Shown piece after piece: positions 24,516 through 32,075 of a stretch of DNA of 64,000 nt; position 1 is the first letter of the stretch; every line of letters begins with the position of its first letter. The notes under the pieces were generated by a model. It was not told the origin of the DNA, ran no database searches, and saw only the letters and a list, made by a program, of their open reading frames with translations. This DNA comes from DATHBD01 sp035296325 (lineage in GTDB: Bacteria > Actinomycetota > Actinomycetes > Mycobacteriales > Micromonosporaceae). The stretch is taken from contig DATHBD010000017.1 of the NCBI GenBank assembly GCA_035296325.1, positions 23,414-87,413 on the forward strand. The letters are read 5' to 3'. The position numbers and the translations under genes were made by a program.

Positions 24516-25477
24516 CGAGCCATCCCTTCAGCGCGCGCCGCCGCGACGGCGAAGACCGCGCGCTCCAAGGCGTACCCGCGATCGTCTGCCCCGCCCTTGA
24601 CCGCCGCGTTGCATTCGGCGGCCACCTGCATGGCATCAACGAGCGCCTCTGCGGTCCAGCCACGGGCTTGGCGCATCGCGCGGTCGATTTTCCACGCTGG
24701 CAGACCCAGATTTCCGGCTAATTGGTACGAACTACCTCGACCGGCTGACGCGACCCGGGCGACCGTGCGTACGCCGTCGGCGATGGCGTCGGCGATCGGC
24801 ACCGGATCGACGCCGGTCTGCAACGCCCACCGGAGCGCTTCCAGGGCGGCCGGCACGTCGCCGACCATGACGGCGTCGGCGACCGTGAAGCCGCTCGCCT
24901 CGGCTCGTCCGCGGTAGTACCGCGCCACGACGTCACCGTCGATGCGCCCGCCGGTGTCCGCGACGAGCTGCGAGCACGCGGCCGTCAGTTCCCGCAGATC
25001 GTTGCCGACGGCCGCCAGGAGCGCTTCAGCGGCGTCCTCGCTCGCCCGGCCGCCGAGCCGGCGCACCTCCTGCCGGACGAAGTCGACCCGGTCACGGTGC
25101 TTGGTGATCCGTGCAGCCGGTACGACCTGGGCGCCAGCCTCGCGCAGCCCTTCAGCGAAGGCCTTGTTCTTCGCTCCGCCGGGGTGGGCCAGGATGAGCG
25201 TGACGTCGGGGTCGGGCGCACGGGCGTACGCCAGCAGGGCGGCGACCACATCCTTCTTCGCGTCCTGGGCGTCGCGCAGCACCAGCAGCCGTCGGCCACC
25301 GAAGAGCGACGGGCTCAACATCTCATCGAGCTGCCCGGCGACCAGATCGGCGGTCACGTACTCGCGCACCTCGGCGTCGGGCTCGGCCGCCTTGGCGGCC
25401 GCGACCGCGTCGGCGACCCCGCGCGCGGCGAGCAGTTCCTCGTCCCCGAGCACGAGGATGACGTCCGATTTGGGCAC
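24512..25477 (-). CDS. holA: DNA polymerase III delta subunit
   Basis: Clamp-loader subunit that opens the sliding clamp during replication. The product is 321 residues. It starts with VPKSDVILVLGDEELLAARG and has SPSLFGGRRLLVLRDA, typical of HolA domain I, then FVRQEVRRLGGRASEDAAEALLAAVGNDLREL in domains II-III (split here only for reading). The C-terminal helices end GGADDRGYALERAVFAV. The GTG at 25477 is preferred; the frame is open to 25516, but those codons lack similarity. Its stop overlaps the start of the membrane gene at 24515. It is divergent from mptB. Confidence 0.9.
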   Translation of the reverse strand: MPKSDVILVLGDEELLAARGVADAVAAAKAAEPDAEVREYVTADLVAGQLDEMLSPSLFGGRRLLVLRDAQDAKKDVVAALLAYARAPDPDVTLILAHPGGAKNKAFAEGLREAGAQVVPAARITKHRDRVDFVRQEVRRLGGRASEDAAEALLAAVGNDLRELTAACSQLVADTGGRIDGDVVARYYRGRAEASGFTVADAVMVGDVPAALEALRWALQTGVDPVPIADAIADGVRTVARVASAGRGSSYQLAGNLGLPAWKIDRAMRQARGWTAEALVDAMQVAAECNAAVKGGADDRGYALERAVFAVAAARAEGMAR

Positions 25478-25608
25478 ACGGCCATCGTTGCACGCCGGGC
25501 GACCGGGCCCCCGCACACGTCACCCGATCGGCGCACCGGGCCCACACCGCTGCGTCCTGACCGCCCCGACGGCGGGTCGGTCATGCTCGCCGGGCATAGT
25601 CCAACACC

Positions 25609-27123
25609 GTGGTACACCCTGGTGGAGTGAGCTGGTCGGTGCTGCGGTGGGGTGGCTTCGCCGCGGCGGTCCTGACGGGTGTCAGCGCCTACCTCGGGGG
25701 ATCGCCACTGCAGCGCGACCTGTCGTGGTGGATCGGCGTCGGGGTGTGGATCGTCGGCGCCGGGGCGCTGGTGTGCGCGTGGCTGCTGATCGGCCGGGCC
25801 ATCGGCTGGAGGGCCCCGCGGGCCGCAGCCGATCCGGCCGGGCCGACCGTGCGCTGGCTGCTCGTCACTGCCGCGCTGTGGGCGCTGCCGCTCCTGCTCG
25901 CCCCACCGCTTGGTAGCCAGGACGCGTACTGCTACGCCTGCCAGGCCCAGCTCTACCGCAACGGCTTCGACGTCTACGCGGTGGGGCCGATCGCCATGCC
26001 GTGCCCCTGGCTGGAGTACGTGCCGGTCATCTGGCAGAGCTCCCCGGTGCCGTACGGGCCGCTCTGGATCGCCGCCTCCGGCGGTGCGGTGGCCCTCGCC
26101 GGGGAGAGCCTCGCCGGGGCGGTGACCGCGTTGCGTCTCCTCGCCGTCGCCGGCACCGCGCTCGCCGTCGTCGCCGGGGTGCACCTGGCCCGCCGCTGCG
26201 GTGGCCAGCCGGCCGTGGTGGCGTGGGTCGCGGCGCTCAGTCCGCTGGTACTGGTGCACGACATCTCCGGGGCGCACAACGACGCGCTGCTCGCCGGACT
26301 CGTGCTCACCGGGCTGGCCCTGGCGGCCGGGCGGACCGGCACGGAGCGCCCGTGGCTGCGCCTGGTTCTTGCCGGTGTGGCGTTCGGCCTGGCCGGCGGC
26401 GTGAAGATCACTGCCCTGGTGGCGGCGCCGTTCGCCGTGCCGCTGGTGCTCGCCGGCGCAGCTGGCACATCCTGGTCCCTGGTCCGCTGGCGCCGGGTGG
26501 TCGCGTGCTGCGGCACGCTGGGCGGGGCCGTCCTCGCGACGTACGGCGTGCTGGCCGCCCTCACCGGCTACGGCATCGGCTTCGTCCACGCGCTGACCCG
26601 TACCGGCAGCATGGTCCAGTGGCTCTCCCCGCCGTCCGGGATCGGGATGTCGCTCGGGTACCTGATGCGGGCACTCGGCCGGCCGGAGGCCTTCGACACG
26701 GCGGTGGCGATCCCGCGCACGGCTGCCCTGGTCCTGCTCGTCGTGGTACTGGTACTGCTCTGGCGGCGGGCGCTGCTGCGCATCGACCGGATCGCCGCTC
26801 CGGTGACCGCGGCCGGCATCGCGCTGATCGCCACCGTGCTGCTCGGCCCGGTGGTGTACGCCTGGTACGCCGTCGCCGGGCTCTGTGTGCTGGCCACCGT
26901 GCCGCTCCCCCGCGCCGCCCGGATCGCGGTCACCGCCGCCGCGGCCGGCCTGATCTTCCTGACTCTCCCCGACGGGCTCGGCCTGGCGACGAAGACGAAG
27001 GGCCCGGGCGCCATCCTCGACGTGATCCTCGCGATCGGCGCGCTCGTCTGGTGGTGGCGGCGCCGGCGGTCGCCGGCCGCCGAGGGCGCCGGTCAGGTCC
27101 GCACCTCGGTCGGCCAGCCGTGA
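25609..27123 (+). CDS. mptB: Polyprenol-phosphomannose-dependent alpha-1,6-mannosyltransferase, MptB type
   Basis: An integral membrane glycosyltransferase of the GT-C fold, 504 residues with about 12 helices. After the second helix the outside loop has SQDAYCYACQAQLYRNGFDVY, where the Asp is the conserved acidic residue of these enzymes, and YGPLW follows. GAHNDALLAGLVLTGLAL is another family stretch. In mycobacteria MptB extends the alpha-1,6-mannan of lipoglycans; in this group the exact product is not established. The start is a GTG at 25609 without ribosome site; CATAGT eight bases before it could be a leaderless -10. A GTG at 27 codons' scale nearer (25627) is an alternative. Confidence 0.82.
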   Translation: MVHPGGVSWSVLRWGGFAAAVLTGVSAYLGGSPLQRDLSWWIGVGVWIVGAGALVCAWLLIGRAIGWRAPRAAADPAGPTVRWLLVTAALWALPLLLAPPLGSQDAYCYACQAQLYRNGFDVYAVGPIAMPCPWLEYVPVIWQSSPVPYGPLWIAASGGAVALAGESLAGAVTALRLLAVAGTALAVVAGVHLARRCGGQPAVVAWVAALSPLVLVHDISGAHNDALLAGLVLTGLALAAGRTGTERPWLRLVLAGVAFGLAGGVKITALVAAPFAVPLVLAGAAGTSWSLVRWRRVVACCGTLGGAVLATYGVLAALTGYGIGFVHALTRTGSMVQWLSPPSGIGMSLGYLMRALGRPEAFDTAVAIPRTAALVLLVVVLVLLWRRALLRIDRIAAPVTAAGIALIATVLLGPVVYAWYAVAGLCVLATVPLPRAARIAVTAAAAGLIFLTLPDGLGLATKTKGPGAILDVILAIGALVWWWRRRRSPAAEGAGQVRTSVGQP

Positions 27124-27135
27124 CTCCGGACGTCC

Positions 27136-27552
27136 CTACCGGTCGGTCAGCCGAACGTCGCGCATTGCGGCCAGCGGTTCCAGCCAGGCCAGGTGGCCGT
27201 CGGCGACGGCAACCGTCCGACTCCCACCCGCGTCGGTCGCGGTGAGCCCGAGGCCGGCCCGCCCGGACGGCGCGATGCGCTGATCGTCCTCCAGCGCGAG
27301 GTGCAGCATCGGACCGGTCTCGCCGAACGCGGCGACGGCGGCGTCGAAGGCCGGGCGCGCCTCGACGGGTACGTGGATTCGCGTCGCCGTGTGCACCACG
27401 AGCCGCGGCAGCCCTCGTGGCAGGGCGGCCGCGAGGTCGGGCCCGATCTCGATGGCATCGCCGCGTAGCACTCTCGGCGGGTCAGCCGCCACGACGCTCA
27501 TCGCCGCCTCCAGTTGCTGTAGAGCGGCGAGGTCCCGAACCCACGCGCCGCA
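27136..27552 (-). pseudogene. C-terminal remnant of a DUF2332 protein
   Basis: On the minus strand the frame ending at 27136 codes AAMSVVAADPPRVLRGD and then about 110 residues that fit the C-terminal third of DUF2332 proteins (normally about 330 residues). Similarity begins near WVRDLAALQQLEA at 27546. Further upstream the frame stays open, but its residues look non-coding, and the N-terminal two thirds are missing. No start codon with a ribosome site exists at the right place. I therefore read it as a decayed gene. Its 3' end converges with mptB across 12 bases. Confidence 0.6.
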
Positions 27553-27760
27553 CCGAACGCCGCGGCCGCCTCGCTGATATCGCGCACGACGCGACGATAT
27601 CGCCGAGCGATACAGCACCGCCGTCCGCACCGTGTCGAGCTGTCGTTCTGCCGACGGACCGCACCGGAATGGCAGGTAAAGCCACGCATGGTGATCGATT
27701 GCACACCGATGGCACAATGATGCTGCGCGATCGACTCGGTCGCCGAGGAGGACGCCGCAA

Positions 27761-29758
27761 ATGCCCGCAGGTGACAAGCCTCACAGGTCCGCGCCGCCGC
27801 TGAGTCTTCTCCTCGCGAGCACCGCGTTCGGTGCGGTAGGCAGCGCGCTGCAGCAGCTCGCATTCGGATGGCCCACTTCCCAGGCCGGCTGGTCGAGGTT
27901 GATCGTCGGGTCGGTCATGGTCGCGGCAGTCGGCCTCCTCGTCGCCGGCCTGTTCGACCACGTGGTCACGTGGTTGAAGATCATTATGAGGTCTCGCCTA
28001 CTGCGGATTCCGCTGGCCGTCGTGGTCCTCTGCTCGCTCGCGCTCGTGCTCGGACTCCCGATTCCGAAGGTCGCCGACTCTGTCGTGCACTGGATCGGCG
28101 GTTGCCGACACGCGACAGAAGTACGCCTGCTCGCCTCACTGGACCAGCTGGACTCGGCGCGACACCTCGTCAACGAGTACGAGCAGAAGTCCGCCGAGGC
28201 CCACCATGGCTGTCCGCAGACCAATGTCCATGTGTACGCGGCGTCGTCCCGCGCCGTCCGGGAGGGGATCGCCGGCAACTGGCAGGGCGACGCCTATACC
28301 GAGATCGGTCCGCGGCCCGACCTCTGGCTTGCCGACTCCTCAGCTGAGGTACAGGCGGTCGAAGAGGCTGCGCAGCGGTACGGAACCGCACTGTCCATCA
28401 AGAAGCGCGTCATCGCCGCGTCGCCGATCGTGCTCGGCGTGCCAAGCACGCAGGTCGATGCCGGGCTCCACGGCGAACGCCGGAGTCTCGGCTGGGCCCG
28501 ACTGTGGACGGAGGCGGAGAAGCGGGGATGGAACATCGTCCGACCCGACCCGGCAGCATCGGTGGTCGGTGAGATGTCCACGTTCCTGCTGTACGCCGCC
28601 CTCGGCGACGGTCCCGGACGCATCGTCGAACCGGTCCGGGCACGCGCCGTTGAGCAACGGATCGAGCGGTCCCTGGACGCCGGCGGCTACCCCCTCGGCC
28701 TCAGCACGGAGGTGCTGTGCCACCAGCGTCGGGCGGGCGCACCGGGTGCGGCGGTGATCACCACCGAGCAGGCGCTCGTCCGATACAACGCCGGACTGGC
28801 ACTCGGTGGAAGCTGCGGGCAGGACCCGGACCCCGCGCCACCGGAATCGTCCCTGATCGGCTTCTACCCGCGTGACACCCGCAGCGTTGACCTCGAACTC
28901 GTGCGGCTGACCTGGGATCAGCCGGACAGCAGGCAGGCCCGGGCAGCGCAACATGTCGATAGGTGGCTGGCCGGGCAGGACGGCAGCAGGGCATTGGTCG
29001 AGGCCGGGTTACGGTCGGAGAAACACTTCCGGGCGGAGGACCCGCTCACCGCGCGGTACGGCGCGCAACCCGCCGCGCTGTTCCCGCGCCCACCACCGGG
29101 ATCGGACGCGGTCGCGGTGGCGCAGGTCATGGCGCGCTACGCAGATGCCCGCCGGCCGGGCCGCGTCCTGCTCGCGCTGGACACCTCGGGATCGATGGGC
29201 GACCGGGTGGGAGCCGCCGCAACCCGCCTCGAACTGGCCATCGGCGGCGTCCGGAACTCGCTGGACCTGATGGGCGACCGCGACCAGTTCGGACTGTGGA
29301 CCTTCCCCGCTGAGGCGGGCGGGAACGCGGTCCGCGAGGTGATACCCCTCGGTCGGGGCGACGTCCCGGTCAACGGCGTTCCTCGACGACACGCCACCCT
29401 CGACGCCGCCGCGCACCTGAAGCCCGCGGGCGCGACACCGCTGTACGCGGCGATCGCGGAAGGGGTGGGGCACCTCACGGCCGGCCGGGAGCAGGGCGTC
29501 ACCGCACTGGTGGTGCTGACCGATGGCAGCGACACCGCCGGCGAGCCGCCCGGCGGGCTGGTCGCCACCGTACGAGGCCGTGGTGTGCGGGTCTTCGTGA
29601 TCGCGATCGGTCAGGCGCACTGCGGGACCCCGGTGCTCAGACAGGTCGCGGATCACACCGGCGGCGCCTGCTACGAATCTGGCCCTGCCGGGCTGGTGGA
29701 CACGTTGACCGAGGTACATGGGCTCCTCTGGGGAGGCGACGCAAAGCATGACGGCTAA
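27761..29758 (+). CDS. Three-helix solute-binding / VWA fusion protein
   Basis: A 665-residue membrane protein with the same plan as the one at 8411. Three hydrophobic helices (about 15-35, 48-70, 82-102) anchor it. Residues 110-450 resemble a type 2 binding protein (PRPDLWLADSSAEVQAVEE matches the ligand-loop region of the other copy). The VWA domain starts near 466 with DTSGSMGD (Asp474) and has LVVLTDGSDTAG later. The ATG at 27761 follows GAGGAGG. The 3' end overlaps the next gene by 11 bases, so a binding protein is made with it. There is no permease or ATPase. A surface sensor, adhesion or assembly role is possible; none is shown. Confidence 0.8.
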   Translation: MPAGDKPHRSAPPLSLLLASTAFGAVGSALQQLAFGWPTSQAGWSRLIVGSVMVAAVGLLVAGLFDHVVTWLKIIMRSRLLRIPLAVVVLCSLALVLGLPIPKVADSVVHWIGGCRHATEVRLLASLDQLDSARHLVNEYEQKSAEAHHGCPQTNVHVYAASSRAVREGIAGNWQGDAYTEIGPRPDLWLADSSAEVQAVEEAAQRYGTALSIKKRVIAASPIVLGVPSTQVDAGLHGERRSLGWARLWTEAEKRGWNIVRPDPAASVVGEMSTFLLYAALGDGPGRIVEPVRARAVEQRIERSLDAGGYPLGLSTEVLCHQRRAGAPGAAVITTEQALVRYNAGLALGGSCGQDPDPAPPESSLIGFYPRDTRSVDLELVRLTWDQPDSRQARAAQHVDRWLAGQDGSRALVEAGLRSEKHFRAEDPLTARYGAQPAALFPRPPPGSDAVAVAQVMARYADARRPGRVLLALDTSGSMGDRVGAAATRLELAIGGVRNSLDLMGDRDQFGLWTFPAEAGGNAVREVIPLGRGDVPVNGVPRRHATLDAAAHLKPAGATPLYAAIAEGVGHLTAGREQGVTALVVLTDGSDTAGEPPGGLVATVRGRGVRVFVIAIGQAHCGTPVLRQVADHTGGACYESGPAGLVDTLTEVHGLLWGGDAKHDG

Positions 29759-31112
29759 ACGTTGGACCGGACCGGCCAAGGCGGTCGTGACGGCCTGGAA
29801 GCGGCGTCCTGTTCCGTCCGCGCTGGCGACCGGCACTATGATCGGCGTCGTGGTCGGGGCACTGCTGGGCTGGTACCTCCAACCCGTGCTGACCGCCCCG
29901 GACGGCCCCGAGCCCGGCGCGCTGGTGATTCTGAGCGGCCATGACGACAGCGTGGGCGGCCAGCGTCAGGCCCTGGTCGATCAGTGGAACGCCGAAAACA
30001 AGGCCAACCCCGCTCGGATCGAGGTGCTCCCGAGGACCGCCGATGGCCAGTGGAGCGAGATGGTGGCTCGGCACCAGTCCGGTGAATCGCAGGCAGACGT
30101 CTACAACCTCGACGTGACCTGGACGGCTGATTTCGTCGCCGAGAAGCGGATCCTGCCGCTGCGGGAGGAAGGCCTGGACACCGACGAGTTCCTTAAAGGT
30201 CCGCTGAGTACCTGCCGCGCCGATGGCGCCGAAAGCGGCCAACTCTGGGCGTTGCCATTCAACACCGACGCAGGGCTGCTGTTCTACCGCACGGACCTGG
30301 TGCCCAAACAGCAACACGCATGGACCTGGCAAAGGATGACCGCGGCGGTGGAACAGGCCATGGTCAGCCCCACGGCGGCGGGTCCGCGGCCGGTCGCCGG
30401 TTACGCGGGTCAGTTCGCCGACTACGAAGGGCTGACCGTCAACGCGTTGGAGATGATCTGGGCGGCGGGCGGCGACGTCGTCAACGAGCAGGGCCGGGTC
30501 GTGATCGACTCGACGGAGGCGGCGGAAGGACTGAAACGCCTCGCGGCAGCGCTCGCGCCGGGCAGCCCGCAGGTCGCGCTCCCCGCGTCGCGGAGTTTCT
30601 ACGAGTGGCAGACGACCCAGGCATTCGCTGACGGGCAGGTGGCTTTCATGCGCAACTGGCCGGTGGCGTACCGCAGCCTTGCCGAAACGGGACAGGGTGA
30701 GGCCGGTTCACCAGCCCGCGTTCCGTTCGACGTCGCGCAGCTTCCCGGGAAGAGCGTGCTCGGCGGGCAGAACCTCGCGATCGCCGCGTCGACCAAGCGG
30801 CCGAGGGCGGCGCAGAAGCTGATCGAGTTCCTCACCAGCGATCGCAGCCAGCAGATCCTCTTCGAGCGTGGCGGATTCGCCGCCACCCGCGCCATCGTCT
30901 ATGAAGATCAGGCAGTCATTAACCGGTACCGGTATGCACCGACGCTGCGGGATGCGATCGAGGTCGCCCGATCACGACCGGTCACGCCGCACTACGCCAG
31001 ATTCTCCGAGGCGTTCCGCAAGGTGGTGCTGGAGGCGCTGGAACACGGTGGTGAGCTTCCGTCGGATGCCGTCGAGCGGCTGACCGGGGCGCTCGAGGGC
31101 CGCATCAGCTGA
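29748..31112 (+). CDS. Extracellular solute-binding protein (family 1 type), orphan
   Basis: A 454-residue sugar-type binding protein. Residues 28-50 form a membrane anchor (TMIGVVVGALLGWYL) without a lipobox. The fold is recognisable: VILSGHDDSVGGQRQALVDQW, DVYNLDVTWTADFVAEKRILPL, LPFNTDAGLLFYRTDLV, and AAQKLIEFLTSDRSQQILFERGG near the end, typical of MalE/MsmE-like proteins. Normally such a gene is followed by two permeases; here a methyltransferase lies next on the other strand. It starts at an ATG 11 bases inside the VWA gene, after GGGGAGGC. Together they form a two-gene unit whose job is unknown. Confidence 0.85.
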   Translation: MTAKRWTGPAKAVVTAWKRRPVPSALATGTMIGVVVGALLGWYLQPVLTAPDGPEPGALVILSGHDDSVGGQRQALVDQWNAENKANPARIEVLPRTADGQWSEMVARHQSGESQADVYNLDVTWTADFVAEKRILPLREEGLDTDEFLKGPLSTCRADGAESGQLWALPFNTDAGLLFYRTDLVPKQQHAWTWQRMTAAVEQAMVSPTAAGPRPVAGYAGQFADYEGLTVNALEMIWAAGGDVVNEQGRVVIDSTEAAEGLKRLAAALAPGSPQVALPASRSFYEWQTTQAFADGQVAFMRNWPVAYRSLAETGQGEAGSPARVPFDVAQLPGKSVLGGQNLAIAASTKRPRAAQKLIEFLTSDRSQQILFERGGFAATRAIVYEDQAVINRYRYAPTLRDAIEVARSRPVTPHYARFSEAFRKVVLEALEHGGELPSDAVERLTGALEGRIS

Positions 31113-31159
31113 GGTGCAGGCGTTCCTGGCCGGCTCGGCGCGAGTTCGGTCAAGTGATT

Positions 31160-32005
31160 TCAGCGGACCGGTCTGGTGCCGGCCGCCACCCAGATGGTCA
31201 ACGCAGCGAGGAACTCGTTACGTGCGGCGGCCGACGCAACCGCGGAGAACCAGGCGTCGCGCATCCCGTCCGGCAGCATCCCGGCCTCAGGTGGCACCTG
31301 CGTATTGAGCATCGGCAGGACCATCGATGCCGCCGCCGGGTCGACGAAGCAGCAGGTGACCGGCACGGCCACGACGTCAAGGACGCCCGCCCGGACCAGC
31401 CGCCGCCGCAGCGTGCGGCCCATGCTGCGATTGTGCAACATCGCCCGGCTGTAGATGTGCGTCCGTACCGCGGCGACCATGTCCTCAGGCACGCCGTCGA
31501 TGACCGGTGACTCCCAATCCGTGTCGATCAGGCAGATCCGACCCTCGGGCCGGGTGACCCGAACCAGCTCCCGCACCGCCCCGTCCGGATCGGCGAGGTG
31601 CTGCAACACCCGCTCGCACCGCACCCCGTCGAATACCTCGTCGGGGAACTCGAGGGCTGTGACATCACCCGTGACGTACTGCACCGCGTTGCCGTCGTGC
31701 CGCTGCGCGGCGGCCGCCACGGTGGTCGTGGAGAAGTCGAGTGCCACCACCTCGCCGCCCGGAGCCACGTCCGCGGCGAGCTGGCGGGCCACCTCACCGA
31801 CACCGCACCCGGCGTCGAGGAGCCGCTGCCCGGATACCGGACGGAGGGCGTCGTGCGCGGCGCGGCGTACCCGGACAATCTCCGGGTTAGCGGCCATCCC
31901 CTCCAGCATGGCGTGGACCGCCGCCAGCATGTGCGGTGGCATCGTGTCGACCTCGGCGAACGGGCTGCGGGGCTGGGGCTGTGGTGACCCGAGCGTCGAT
32001 GACAT
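31160..32005 (-). CDS. Class I SAM-dependent methyltransferase
   Basis: A 281-residue cytosolic methyltransferase. Motif I is LLDAGCGVGEVARQLA, motif II VVALDFSTTTV, then YVTGDVTALEFPDEVFDGVRC (acidic loop) and RVLQHLADPDGAVREL, as in ubiquinone/arsenite-like families. The substrate is not shown by the sequence. The frame extends to 32050, but the ATG at 32005 (MSSTLGSPQP) is the reasonable start. It converges with the solute-binding gene and lies 70 bases from the end of comEC on the same strand, so it may sit at the end of that transcript. Confidence 0.85.
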   Translation of the reverse strand: MSSTLGSPQPQPRSPFAEVDTMPPHMLAAVHAMLEGMAANPEIVRVRRAAHDALRPVSGQRLLDAGCGVGEVARQLAADVAPGGEVVALDFSTTTVAAAAQRHDGNAVQYVTGDVTALEFPDEVFDGVRCERVLQHLADPDGAVRELVRVTRPEGRICLIDTDWESPVIDGVPEDMVAAVRTHIYSRAMLHNRSMGRTLRRRLVRAGVLDVVAVPVTCCFVDPAAASMVLPMLNTQVPPEAGMLPDGMRDAWFSAVASAAARNEFLAALTIWVAAGTRPVR

Positions 32006-32075
32006 GGGGTCATTCCAGCACCGGCCGAGTCTCCGCGCCATCCGGCTCACCGGTGGGCGCCTGGACGGTCGGCGC

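Noticed and set aside
27498..27600. A short frame coding GFGTSPLYSNW that resembles the N-terminus of DUF2332
   Set aside because: It uses the same bases as the clearer C-terminal DUF2332 frame, so both cannot be ancestral; the longer one is kept as the remnant.
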